A program made the translations under genes and the position numbers. A DNA stretch of 6,721 nucleotides from the NCBI GenBank assembly GCA_050014415.1, contig JBEKDJ010000272.1:1-6721 (forward strand), given 5' to 3'. Numbering within the stretch: position 1 is the first letter of the stretch; the number at the start of each line of letters is the position of its first letter. This DNA is from JBEKDJ01 sp050014415 (GTDB lineage Bacteria > Desulfobacterota > BSN033 > UBA1163). This document shows positions 1-5,526 of the stretch, one piece after another. The notes under the pieces are model-generated. The model was given only the letters and a program-made list of their open reading frames with translations. It was not told where the DNA came from and ran no database searches.

Positions 1-1283
1 TGTTGATTTTCAGCGGTTATGCGCAGGCACAAAAAGTCCCAAAAGAAATTCTTATTGGCACCCCTGCGCCAATGACGGGCATGTTTGCCGGTTTCGGTGA
101 AGGCTGTGTATTTGGGATGAAAGCGGCTGTCGAGGATATCAATAAACAGGGTGGGATGTTTTTAGAAAAGTACGGGAAGAAATTGCCCGTCAAGCTTATC
201 GTCCGCGATGTTGAGAGCGACCCGATGAAGACAGCGACTCTTGCGGAAGATCTTTGTGTGCGCGATAAGGTAAACGGCTTACTATCGCCTGATGAACCAG
301 TAACGATACACGGCCCGGTAGCTACCGTTGCTGACAAATATAAGGTCCCGCATGTTATCGGAGGCGGCCCTTTTGAACCCTGGGATGGTATGCGGATGGA
401 AGTCAAGCCACCTTGGGAATACACCTGGCTTTTAGGTTTTCGTATAGTCGTGCCATATCCAAAGGGTGATTTTCGGGCCACGCCTGGATATACGATAAGA
501 GATACATGGTTTGGCATGATGAATGAGTTCGGTTCCAAGACCAACAAAATAGCAGGGGTTTTAGCATCGGATGACCCGGACGGCGTAGGTTGGTATGGAC
601 TATTCCCTGGAGCACTAAAAGAATGGGGGTGTAAGGTTATTGGTATTGAAAAAAAATTAGGACTGTTTCCTATGGGCACGACAGACTTTACGCCTATCAT
701 AAAGGAGTGGAAGGATAATCATGTTGAAGTCCTTTGGGGGAATTGTGATGCGCCTGATTTTGGGACACTGTGGAGGCAATCTCGTGCACAGGGTTTTAAG
801 CCTAAGATAGCTATGATTGGAAGAGCGCCCCTTTTCTTTGTAGATGCAAAATCCTGGGGCGGTGACCTTCCCTGGGGTGTTGGGGTTGAGGTATGGTGGG
901 ATACAGCATATCCATCAAACTCCTGTCCTGGTATCGGTGGCACAACCGCAAAATCGCTCCATGAAAGATGGACGAAAGCGACAGGTCAACCATTGAACCC
1001 AGCTATAGGACATGGCTATTTTGAAATGCAAGTTATGCTTGATGCAATCAAAAGAGCAGGTGCGCTTGATGGAGCTACTATTAACAAGGCGATAGCGGAA
1101 ACCGATATGAAGACAATATCTGGTCGTGTGAAGTTTATTAAAGAGCAACACTTTAGCGGAATTCCGCTCTTTGTTGGCCAGTGGGTGAAGACTGACAAAC
1201 CACATGTATGGGAACTTCCGATAGTCTATTCCCAGCACGACTGGCTGAAACCGACGCATAAGCCGGTATTCCCTATTCCTTAA
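1..1283 (+). CDS. Branched-chain-amino-acid-type ABC transporter substrate-binding protein, 5' partial
   Basis: Periplasmic receptor of a HAAT-family ABC importer, with the type 1 periplasmic-binding fold of the LivJ/LivK kind. The frame is open from the first bases. The first visible residues (FSGYAQAQ) look like the end of a Sec signal peptide with an A-Q-A cleavage site, so the true start lies upstream and the TTG at position 3 is probably an internal Leu codon. Counting from that TTG, family landmarks are an N-terminal GTPAPMTG strand-turn (19-26), GTTDFTPII (225-233) and a C-terminal SGRVKF...VGQW block (373-394). About 426 residues are visible, longer than E. coli LivJ; residues 150-170 hold a loop without the usual ADDYG-type motif. 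Seventeen tryptophans are present, which could suggest a bulky or aromatic ligand, but that is inference. It heads the downstream G-F-H-M genes and ends in TAA. Confidence 0.93.
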   Translation, partial: LIFSGYAQAQKVPKEILIGTPAPMTGMFAGFGEGCVFGMKAAVEDINKQGGMFLEKYGKKLPVKLIVRDVESDPMKTATLAEDLCVRDKVNGLLSPDEPVTIHGPVATVADKYKVPHVIGGGPFEPWDGMRMEVKPPWEYTWLLGFRIVVPYPKGDFRATPGYTIRDTWFGMMNEFGSKTNKIAGVLASDDPDGVGWYGLFPGALKEWGCKVIGIEKKLGLFPMGTTDFTPIIKEWKDNHVEVLWGNCDAPDFGTLWRQSRAQGFKPKIAMIGRAPLFFVDAKSWGGDLPWGVGVEVWWDTAYPSNSCPGIGGTTAKSLHERWTKATGQPLNPAIGHGYFEMQVMLDAIKRAGALDGATINKAIAETDMKTISGRVKFIKEQHFSGIPLFVGQWVKTDKPHVWELPIVYSQHDWLKPTHKPVFPIP

Positions 1284-1402
1284 TAATGAATAAGATAGGG
1301 CTGTTGTTGAGTCACGTCCTGGTTGGTACAATCGAAATAACGGGAATACCTAAGGGTTTGGGTCTAAGTGGAATAGGATTGGGGGTTAACGCTAACTTTC
1401 AT

Positions 1403-1450
1403 CCAGTGGGTGAAGGCAGGCAAATGAAAGTGGTGGCCTTCACCTACTGG
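1403..1450 (+). repeat. Strong intercistronic stem-loop (15-bp stem)
   Basis: The arm at 1403-1417 (CCAGTGGGTGAAGGC) pairs along its full length with 1436-1450 (GCCTTCACCTACTGG); the only non-Watson-Crick position is one G-U wobble. The loop is 18 nt. No T-run follows, so it is not a textbook intrinsic terminator. By analogy with intercistronic hairpins after periplasmic receptor genes such as malE, it may protect the receptor mRNA from 3' exonucleases and raise receptor output over the membrane parts. It could instead be a dispersed REP-like or MITE-like repeat; one window cannot tell. Confidence 0.7.
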
Positions 1451-1534
1451 CTTGAGGGCTTCGGCAGTAGGATGTTACCATTCTCTATAAGTTAGAGATG
1501 TGTGGAAATTTTTCGCCCGGTTTTAATCCTTGCA

Positions 1535-1541
1535 AAGGTGA
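1535..1541 (+). promoter_or_regulatory. Ribosome binding site fixing the livG-like start
   Basis: AAGGTGA lies 4 nt before the ATG at 1546. This supports starting there rather than at the in-frame ATG at 1498, whose extra 16 residues match nothing in the family and which has no comparable site. The AAGG could pair with CCTT at 1528-1531 in a weak 4-bp hairpin. Confidence 0.75.
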
Positions 1542-1545
1542 TAAT

Positions 1546-2262
1546 ATGGAAGCGCCGATTCTTTCAGTCGATGGAGCCAATAAGCATTTCGGAGGATTAG
1601 TCGCTGTTAGAGGCCTCAGTTTTGATGTGCAGGCTGGTGAAGTGGTAGGTTTGATGGGTCCAAACGGTGCCGGCAAGACAACATTAATAAATGTCATATC
1701 CGGTGAATACAAGCCTGACTCCGGAACAGTAACGTTTAAAGGAAATAACATCACAGGTCTCCCCCCACATAGAATTTGCCACCTTGGCATTGGCAGAACT
1801 TATCAAATTCCACAGCCCTTTACCAAATTAACAGCTCTTCAAAATATTGCGGTAGCAGCAATATATGGAAGAGGTCTTAGCAAATCTGCGGCTGAGCGTG
1901 AAGCTGCTAACATACTTGATTTTATAGGACTTTCAGAAAAGAAAGATATGCGCGCTGGGGATTTAGAAGAGATATTTCTCAAAAGACTCGAATTAGCTAG
2001 GGTCTTAGCCACCCATCCGACTCTACTGATGATTGACGAAGTGGCTGCGGGTTTAACCGAAGCGGAAATCCCACTGGTATTAGACCTATTGAAGGAAATA
2101 CACGAAATGGGTATAACCATTATATTGATCGAACATGTTATGAAAGTAATGATGAAGGCGGCTGACAGGATTATAGTGATGGATGAAGGCATGAAAATCG
2201 CCGAAGGCAAACCGAATGAGGTAATGGAAAATAGAAAGGTAATCGAGGCCTACTTCGGTTAG
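1546..2262 (+). CDS. livG: Branched-chain-amino-acid-type ABC transporter ATP-binding protein (LivG-like)
   Basis: Cytoplasmic ATPase subunit that would pair with the LivF-like protein and drive the LivH/LivM-like channel. With the ATG at 1546 it has 238 residues, slightly short of typical LivG. Visible motifs: Walker A GPNGAGKTT (38-46), Q-loop Gln in GRTYQIP (Q87), Walker B LLMIDE (160-165) with the catalytic Glu present, and H-loop IEH (H197). The ABC signature expected just before KRLELAR is not LSGGQ-like: residues 140-148 read LEEIFLKRL. The residue after Walker B is Val (DEVAAGLTEAE) rather than the common Pro. The second LivG-like protein in this window shares the DEVAAGLTEAE variant and also lacks LSGGQ, so this looks like a subfamily trait rather than decay. 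The family is certain; the transported substrate is not. Confidence 0.93.
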   Translation: MEAPILSVDGANKHFGGLVAVRGLSFDVQAGEVVGLMGPNGAGKTTLINVISGEYKPDSGTVTFKGNNITGLPPHRICHLGIGRTYQIPQPFTKLTALQNIAVAAIYGRGLSKSAAEREAANILDFIGLSEKKDMRAGDLEEIFLKRLELARVLATHPTLLMIDEVAAGLTEAEIPLVLDLLKEIHEMGITIILIEHVMKVMMKAADRIIVMDEGMKIAEGKPNEVMENRKVIEAYFG

Positions 2263-2311
2263 GAATCTGAATAGGTTTGATTTGAAGTAAGGTGGAAAGG
2301 TAAATTAGGAA

Positions 2312-3031
2312 ATGCCTGAAGAAACATTGCTGAAAGTAAGCAATCTGGATACATTTTACGGTGGGTTTCATGCCCTATGGAATGTGTCATTAGAAGTTAA
2401 ACCTGAAGAAATTGTAGCTCTTATTGGCGCCAACGGATCGGGGAAGTCCACCCTTCTGGATACCATATTGGGATTAATTCAGCCCGCTAAGGGCAGCATT
2501 GAATTTGATGGGAAGGACATCACCACTCTGAATCCCTTCCAAATAGTTGATCTTGGCATTTCCCAGGTCCCAGAAGGAAGAAGGATCTTCCCCGACCTGA
2601 ACGTCCTAGACAATCTCATATTAGGTTCATACAGTCGTAAGGCGAGGCCTAAGAAAGAACAAAACTTCAAAATCGTTTACGAGCTCTTCCCCATACTGGG
2701 AGAAAGGAAGAATCAATTGGCTAAAACATTAAGTGGGGGAGAACAGCAGATGCTCGCCTTAGGGCGCGGTCTAATGTCAAACCCAAAGCTGATGCTTCTT
2801 GATGAAATGTCTCTTGGCCTTGCCCCTATCGTCATTAATAACGTGTATAAAGCCTTGAGGAAAATTAGGGAAAGGGGTATTACGATCCTCTTGGTTGAAC
2901 AGAATGTAAGGAGAAGCCTCGAAGAAGCTGACAGAGCATATATTATGGAAGCGGGGCGTGTTGTCTTAAGCGGGGATGTAGCGGATCTTCGGGAGGAAGA
3001 AAAGGTTAAAAAAGCATACTTTGGTATATGA
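2312..3031 (+). CDS. livF: Branched-chain-amino-acid-type ABC transporter ATP-binding protein (LivF-like)
   Basis: Second ATPase subunit of the importer, 239 residues, normal LivF length. Motifs: Walker A GANGSGKST (39-47), Q-loop Q85 in SQVPEGRRIFP (the PEGR.IF stretch is typical of LivF), intact signature LSGGEQ (140-145), and Walker B LMLLDE (160-165). The switch His is replaced by Gln (VEQN, Q197), as is usual for LivF proteins. The start ATG follows GGAAAGG at 2294-2300, 11 nt away; an AGGA at 2307-2310 is too close to act well. It lies 49 nt after the livG-like gene and 22 nt before the livH-like gene, so it is in the same transcript. Confidence 0.95.
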   Translation: MPEETLLKVSNLDTFYGGFHALWNVSLEVKPEEIVALIGANGSGKSTLLDTILGLIQPAKGSIEFDGKDITTLNPFQIVDLGISQVPEGRRIFPDLNVLDNLILGSYSRKARPKKEQNFKIVYELFPILGERKNQLAKTLSGGEQQMLALGRGLMSNPKLMLLDEMSLGLAPIVINNVYKALRKIRERGITILLVEQNVRRSLEEADRAYIMEAGRVVLSGDVADLREEEKVKKAYFGI

Positions 3032-3039
3032 AATTGATC

Positions 3040-3045
3040 AGGAGG
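3040..3045 (+). promoter_or_regulatory. Strong ribosome binding site for the livH-like gene
   Basis: AGGAGG sits 8 nt before the ATG at 3054. It is a consensus Shine-Dalgarno at good spacing, the best in the window. Confidence 0.85.
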
Positions 3046-3053
3046 TTTTATAG

Positions 3054-3974
3054 ATGGCCTTAGAAGTTTTAGCTGGTTTAATTCCTCCCCTCATCATGGG
3101 TATTCTATTGGGGGGATTATATATCTTAATTGCCTTGGGATTATCGCTCGTTTTCGGGGTCATGAAGCTAATCAATGTAGCTCACGGAGACCTAGTCATA
3201 TTAGGCACCTACTTTGGTTTTTTTGCAATGACCGGCGAAATTTTAGGCCATAGACTTACAATTTTTGGAATAGACCCTATTCTAAGCTTAGTCATCGGTA
3301 TACCCCTATTGTTTGCAATCGGTTTCGCTATCCAAAAATATCTCATGAGCCGAGCTATTCAATTATCAATGGAAGCCCCATTGATCATTGCCTTTGGGAT
3401 TTCCCTCATAATTCAAAATATTTGCCAGAGACTATGGACGCCGTATTCAAGGGGTTTAACAACACCCTATGCCCTTAAAAGTTTTAGTGTCGGCGTGTTT
3501 CATATCCCACTGGTATATCTGCTTGATTTTATTGGCGCTGTAATTGTGATGGTTATTCTCCGTGAATTTCTTAGGAGAACATATTTGGGCAAGGCAATTA
3601 AGGGCGCCTCTCAGGATAGAAGAGCGGCTCAGATGATGGGGATAAATACTGACCGCGTATATGCCTTTGCGTTCGCTATCGCAATGGCAACTGCTGCTAT
3701 AGCCGGCGTGTTTCTTGGATTGACTTTTCCGTTTACCCCGACATCAGGAGTATCCTTTCTCATCATTGCCTTTGGAGTGATCATCATAGGAGGTTTAGGC
3801 AGCATGCTGGGGACATTTATAGGTGGCATGATCCTGGGGTTGGCTCAAACGATTGGTGGCTACGTGCTTAATGAGATCGGCCTAACGGGTGCTGCTACCG
3901 GTCAGTATCTTTTTCTTTATCTCATAGTGCTTGTAGTATTAGCTGTGAGACCCCAAGGTATATTCGGTCGGTAG
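3054..3974 (+). CDS. livH: Branched-chain-amino-acid-type ABC transporter permease (LivH-like)
   Basis: Inner-membrane channel subunit, 306 residues, expected LivH length. The protein is a run of hydrophobic segments (roughly 10-36, 45-60, 74-92, 108-123, 150-170, 204-224, 233-247, 252-270, 283-298). Family signatures include GLSLVFGVMKLINVAHGD (29-46), the cytoplasmic loop LGKAIKGASQDRRAAQMMGI (178-197), which should contact the ATPases, GGLGSMLGTFIGG (246-258) and the terminal RPQGIFGR. No missing motif or frame break was seen. It is followed after 7 nt by the livM-like gene, whose ribosome binding site overlaps this gene's stop, implying coupled translation of the two permeases. Confidence 0.95.
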   Translation: MALEVLAGLIPPLIMGILLGGLYILIALGLSLVFGVMKLINVAHGDLVILGTYFGFFAMTGEILGHRLTIFGIDPILSLVIGIPLLFAIGFAIQKYLMSRAIQLSMEAPLIIAFGISLIIQNICQRLWTPYSRGLTTPYALKSFSVGVFHIPLVYLLDFIGAVIVMVILREFLRRTYLGKAIKGASQDRRAAQMMGINTDRVYAFAFAIAMATAAIAGVFLGLTFPFTPTSGVSFLIIAFGVIIIGGLGSMLGTFIGGMILGLAQTIGGYVLNEIGLTGAATGQYLFLYLIVLVVLAVRPQGIFGR

Positions 3975-3977
3975 GAG
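3972..3977 (+). promoter_or_regulatory. Ribosome binding site overlapping the livH-like stop codon
   Basis: TAGGAG contains the livH-like stop TAG (3972-3974) and serves as the likely Shine-Dalgarno for the ATG at 3982, with spacing of 4 nt. The arrangement favours re-initiation, giving matched amounts of the two permease subunits. Confidence 0.7.
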
Positions 3978-3981
3978 AAAC

Positions 3982-4932
3982 ATGGGAGATATCATTCATC
4001 GATTGAGAGGAGGGTGGATACCGTTAGCAGCAGTCATAGTCATACTGGCGGTGTTTCCGGTTGCAGGAGTGCCCCGTAGCTGGCTCCTTTACCTCTTTCT
4101 CTTTTTTATATACCTATCTATGGCAAATATGTGGAACTTGCTTTGTGGCTATTCTGGTCTTATATCCTTGTGCCAGCCAGCATTCATTGGGCTGGCAGGC
4201 TACACGTTAGTAATCGTTGCATGGTACGGTTTACCTATTTATCTGGGAATGATCATTGGAGCCATAGTAGCTGCAGCATTTGCTCTGCTCATATCTATTC
4301 CTGTCTTTAGGCTAAGAGGCATCTATTTCGCTATCGGGACACTCGTTGTACCTGAGGCACTGAAGTATTTGTTTTTGCTTTGGAGACCCATTGGAGGGAC
4401 GATACACGGTGGGGGTGCCGGGTACATGTTAAAAGGTGCAACTGCATTTTCTGCGACAGAGGTTTACTGGCTTGCTCTTGGTATCGTGATTGTATCGGTT
4501 TTTTGTATGCGAATAGTTTTGCATTCAAGCCTGGGGCTTGGGCTTGCGTCGATTCGGGATAATGATCGATCTGCCGCCAGTTCCGGTATAAACGTTTTCA
4601 AATTAAAGTTGTACTCATTTGTCATCGGCGCATTCGTAACCGGAATAGCTGGGGCCATTTTCTATATTTACCAATCATATATAGAGCCGACGAGCGCCTT
4701 CAGTGTACGGTGGACAATGACATTAATCCTCGCTACCGTCATAGGAGGAATGAGCACTGAAGGGGGACCGATTTTTGGCGCAGTTATCGTTGTCTTTCTG
4801 CACTTCTTGCTGGCCAGATACGCTGGAATCAACCTAATTGTACAAGGTACGTTACTAATCATCATGATGTTACTGGTACCGGAAGGTATTATGGGTCTGA
4901 TGCGTGGACTGCTTAGGTACCGTCTCCGATGA
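3982..4932 (+). CDS. livM: Branched-chain-amino-acid-type ABC transporter permease (LivM-like)
   Basis: Partner inner-membrane channel subunit, 316 residues, normal for short LivM proteins. Recognisable blocks: NLLCGYSGLISLCQPAFIG (52-70), equivalent to the family G.SGLISLGHAAF.GIGAY stretch; FRLRGIYFAIGTL (109-121); the coupling loop LGLASIRDNDRSAASSGIN (186-204); GGMSTEGGPIFGA (255-267); and VPEGIMGL near the C terminus. Hydrophobic segments span about 14-30, 34-49, 65-80, 87-107, 163-180, 211-231, 245-256, 262-277 and 288-299. One small deviation is Cys at residue 64, where Gly is usual (SLCQ rather than SLGH). It is the last gene of the first operon; no T-tailed terminator follows. Confidence 0.95.
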   Translation: MGDIIHRLRGGWIPLAAVIVILAVFPVAGVPRSWLLYLFLFFIYLSMANMWNLLCGYSGLISLCQPAFIGLAGYTLVIVAWYGLPIYLGMIIGAIVAAAFALLISIPVFRLRGIYFAIGTLVVPEALKYLFLLWRPIGGTIHGGGAGYMLKGATAFSATEVYWLALGIVIVSVFCMRIVLHSSLGLGLASIRDNDRSAASSGINVFKLKLYSFVIGAFVTGIAGAIFYIYQSYIEPTSAFSVRWTMTLILATVIGGMSTEGGPIFGAVIVVFLHFLLARYAGINLIVQGTLLIIMMLLVPEGIMGLMRGLLRYRLR

Positions 4933-4947
4933 ATCCTCTCCCTCATC

Positions 4948-4967
4948 CTGGAAAGATTCTCTTCCAG
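4948..4967. repeat. Short inverted repeat after the livM-like gene
   Basis: CTGGAA (4948-4953) and TTCCAG (4962-4967) form a perfect 6-bp stem with an 8-nt loop, 15 bases after the livM-like stop. No T-run follows on the + strand, so at best it is a weak 3' end stabiliser or a processing site; it also lies inside the minus-strand remnant. Confidence 0.35.
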
Positions 4968-5051
4968 AAAATCTCAAAGAAGCAATATAAACTTTTATCT
5001 CATCCTGAAGGCTACTCATAAGGTCTTGATTCACAACCATTTTTATCTCTG

Positions 5052-5149
5052 TCTCGGCTTTTATCTCAGTAGGCTCGAAAAGATAAAAGGGGCTTTTCCG
5101 TAGTGATCACAAGGGATTTCAGGAGGATCTCGGCTCGTATCTCACCTGG
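5052..5149 (-). repeat. Diverged internal repeat in the minus-strand remnant
   Basis: The 22 bases at 5052-5073 and 5128-5149 match at 17 positions and lie 76 bases apart. On the minus strand they encode GEIRAEI (first frame) and TEIKAET (second frame), so the relic may have contained a repeated E-I-[RK]-A-E peptide motif. That the two copies now lie in different frames supports a frameshift between them. Confidence 0.5.
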
Positions 5150-5325
5150 AGTTCTCCTCCTCTTCGCCTTCTTCCTCTGCCTCCACTGCCTCTGATAATC
5201 AGGATGCTTCTGACGTTTGCCAACCCGAGGATATGGAACAAACCACCTGCCACAATAACGACACTTCCTCTTTGCCACCTCAAATCACCCCGCCCAGAGA
5301 TTTAAGATGGCTAACTCTAAATCAA

Positions 5326-5344
5326 GATGAAAGGCCCTTTCATC
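5326..5344. repeat. 9-bp perfect inverted repeat upstream of the second operon
   Basis: GATGAAAGG-C-CCTTTCATC is a perfect inverted repeat about the single central base 5335. As RNA it could form an 8-bp stem with a 3-nt loop. The downstream + strand bases (AACCCTCTATTTTCTCC) give only a poor T-tract, so it could be a weak terminator of the first operon, or a dimeric-regulator operator about 85 bp before the -35 box of the second. Sequence alone does not decide. Confidence 0.5.
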
Positions 5345-5380
5345 AACCCTCTATTTTCTCCTATGTGCAGTAATGATCTT

Positions 5381-5398
5381 TACACAAAGTACACAAAC
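5381..5398. repeat. Tandem 9-bp repeat upstream of the promoter
   Basis: TACACAAAG is followed immediately by TACACAAAC (8 of 9 positions equal). The pair ends 31 bases before the -35 box, a distance compatible with an upstream activator site. The repeat is plain to see; its role is a guess. Confidence 0.4.
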
Positions 5399-5429
5399 GA
5401 TTCTTCCGTAACAACCGCCTATTTTTTCC

Positions 5430-5459
5430 TTGACAAAAAGTTAAATGTTATTTTATAGA
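5430..5459 (+). promoter_or_regulatory. Sigma70-type promoter for the second liv-like operon
   Basis: A perfect -35 TTGACA (5430-5435) is followed after 18 bases by TATAGA (5454-5459, 4 of 6 consensus). Flanking DNA is strongly A+T-rich from about 5420 to 5505. Transcription would start near 5466, giving a leader of about 60 nt before the ATG at 5527. It is the only good promoter match I found in this intergenic region and it faces the second ATPase pair. Confidence 0.65.
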
Positions 5460-5526
5460 TTTATGTTAATTTAAACACAGTTAAAATTGTCAATCAGACT
5501 TTATTCAAACAGAAACCGGGCCGAAA

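Larger units (their letters stand above)
1284..1545 (+). other. Intercistronic gap between receptor gene and ATPase genes
   Basis: These 262 bases separate the receptor stop from the livG-like start and are much longer than the other gaps in the operon. I see no convincing gene. A 69-codon open frame (1286-1495) lacks a ribosome binding site and any recognisable sequence. The gap holds a strong stem-loop (1403-1450), an overlapping alternative pairing (1443-1449 with 1465-1471) and a small hairpin (1482-1487 with 1493-1498). No clear sigma70 promoter and no hairpin followed directly by a T-run were seen, so read-through from the receptor gene into the ATPase genes is likely, perhaps at reduced level. 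Confidence 0.6.
4933..5278 (-). pseudogene. Remnant of a small basic CxxC (zinc-finger-like) protein gene, frameshifted
   Basis: On the minus strand a GTG at 5276-5278 opens a 70-codon frame beginning MAKRKCRYCGRWF, with a GGGGTGA-like ribosome binding site just upstream. The N-terminal CRYCGRWFVPYPRVGKRQK resembles a family of small basic proteins, seen mainly in environmental Proteobacteria, in which RQK is normally followed by a second Cys pair and then a basic stretch. Here it runs directly into HPDYQRQWRQRKKAKRRR, and the frame contains no other Cys, so an internal deletion near 5207-5209 is likely. The frame stops at 5066-5068. In the next frame a protein-like reading continues at once (PTEIKAETEIKMVVNQ... 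LQDEIKVYIASLRF...) to about 4935, so a single-base indel probably broke the gene. Family assignment is from memory; function is unknown. It could instead be an intact 70-residue peptide gene. Confidence 0.5.

Noticed and set aside
3..5. TTG as the true start of the receptor gene
   Set aside because: Only about 8 residues of a signal peptide would remain, too short for export; the gene more likely begins before the window.
17..700. Long (227-codon) minus-strand open frame opposite the receptor gene
   Set aside because: It is fully antisense to a well-supported conserved gene, and its low-complexity Ser/Pro-rich translation is typical of an antisense shadow.
1286..1495. 69-codon + strand open frame in the gap after the receptor gene
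   Set aside because: It starts two bases after a stop with no ribosome binding site, spans a strong inverted repeat, and the translation resembles nothing I recognise.
1498..1545. ATG at 1498 as start of the first LivG-like protein
   Set aside because: The extra 16 residues match no family N terminus and no ribosome binding site precedes it; ATG 1546 has AAGGTGA 4 nt upstream.
1284..1545. Group II intron or insertion-sequence remnant in the intercistronic gap
   Set aside because: I looked for a domain V-like hairpin, terminal inverted repeats with target duplications and transposase-like translations and saw none; only the long hairpin stands out.
4668..4946. 92-codon minus-strand frame opposite the end of the livM-like gene
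   Set aside because: It is antisense to a conserved permease and lies in a different frame from the protein-like tail of the minus-strand remnant.
4948..4967. Hairpin after the livM-like gene as an intrinsic terminator
   Set aside because: The stem is only 6 bp and is followed by AAAATCTC, with no T-run.
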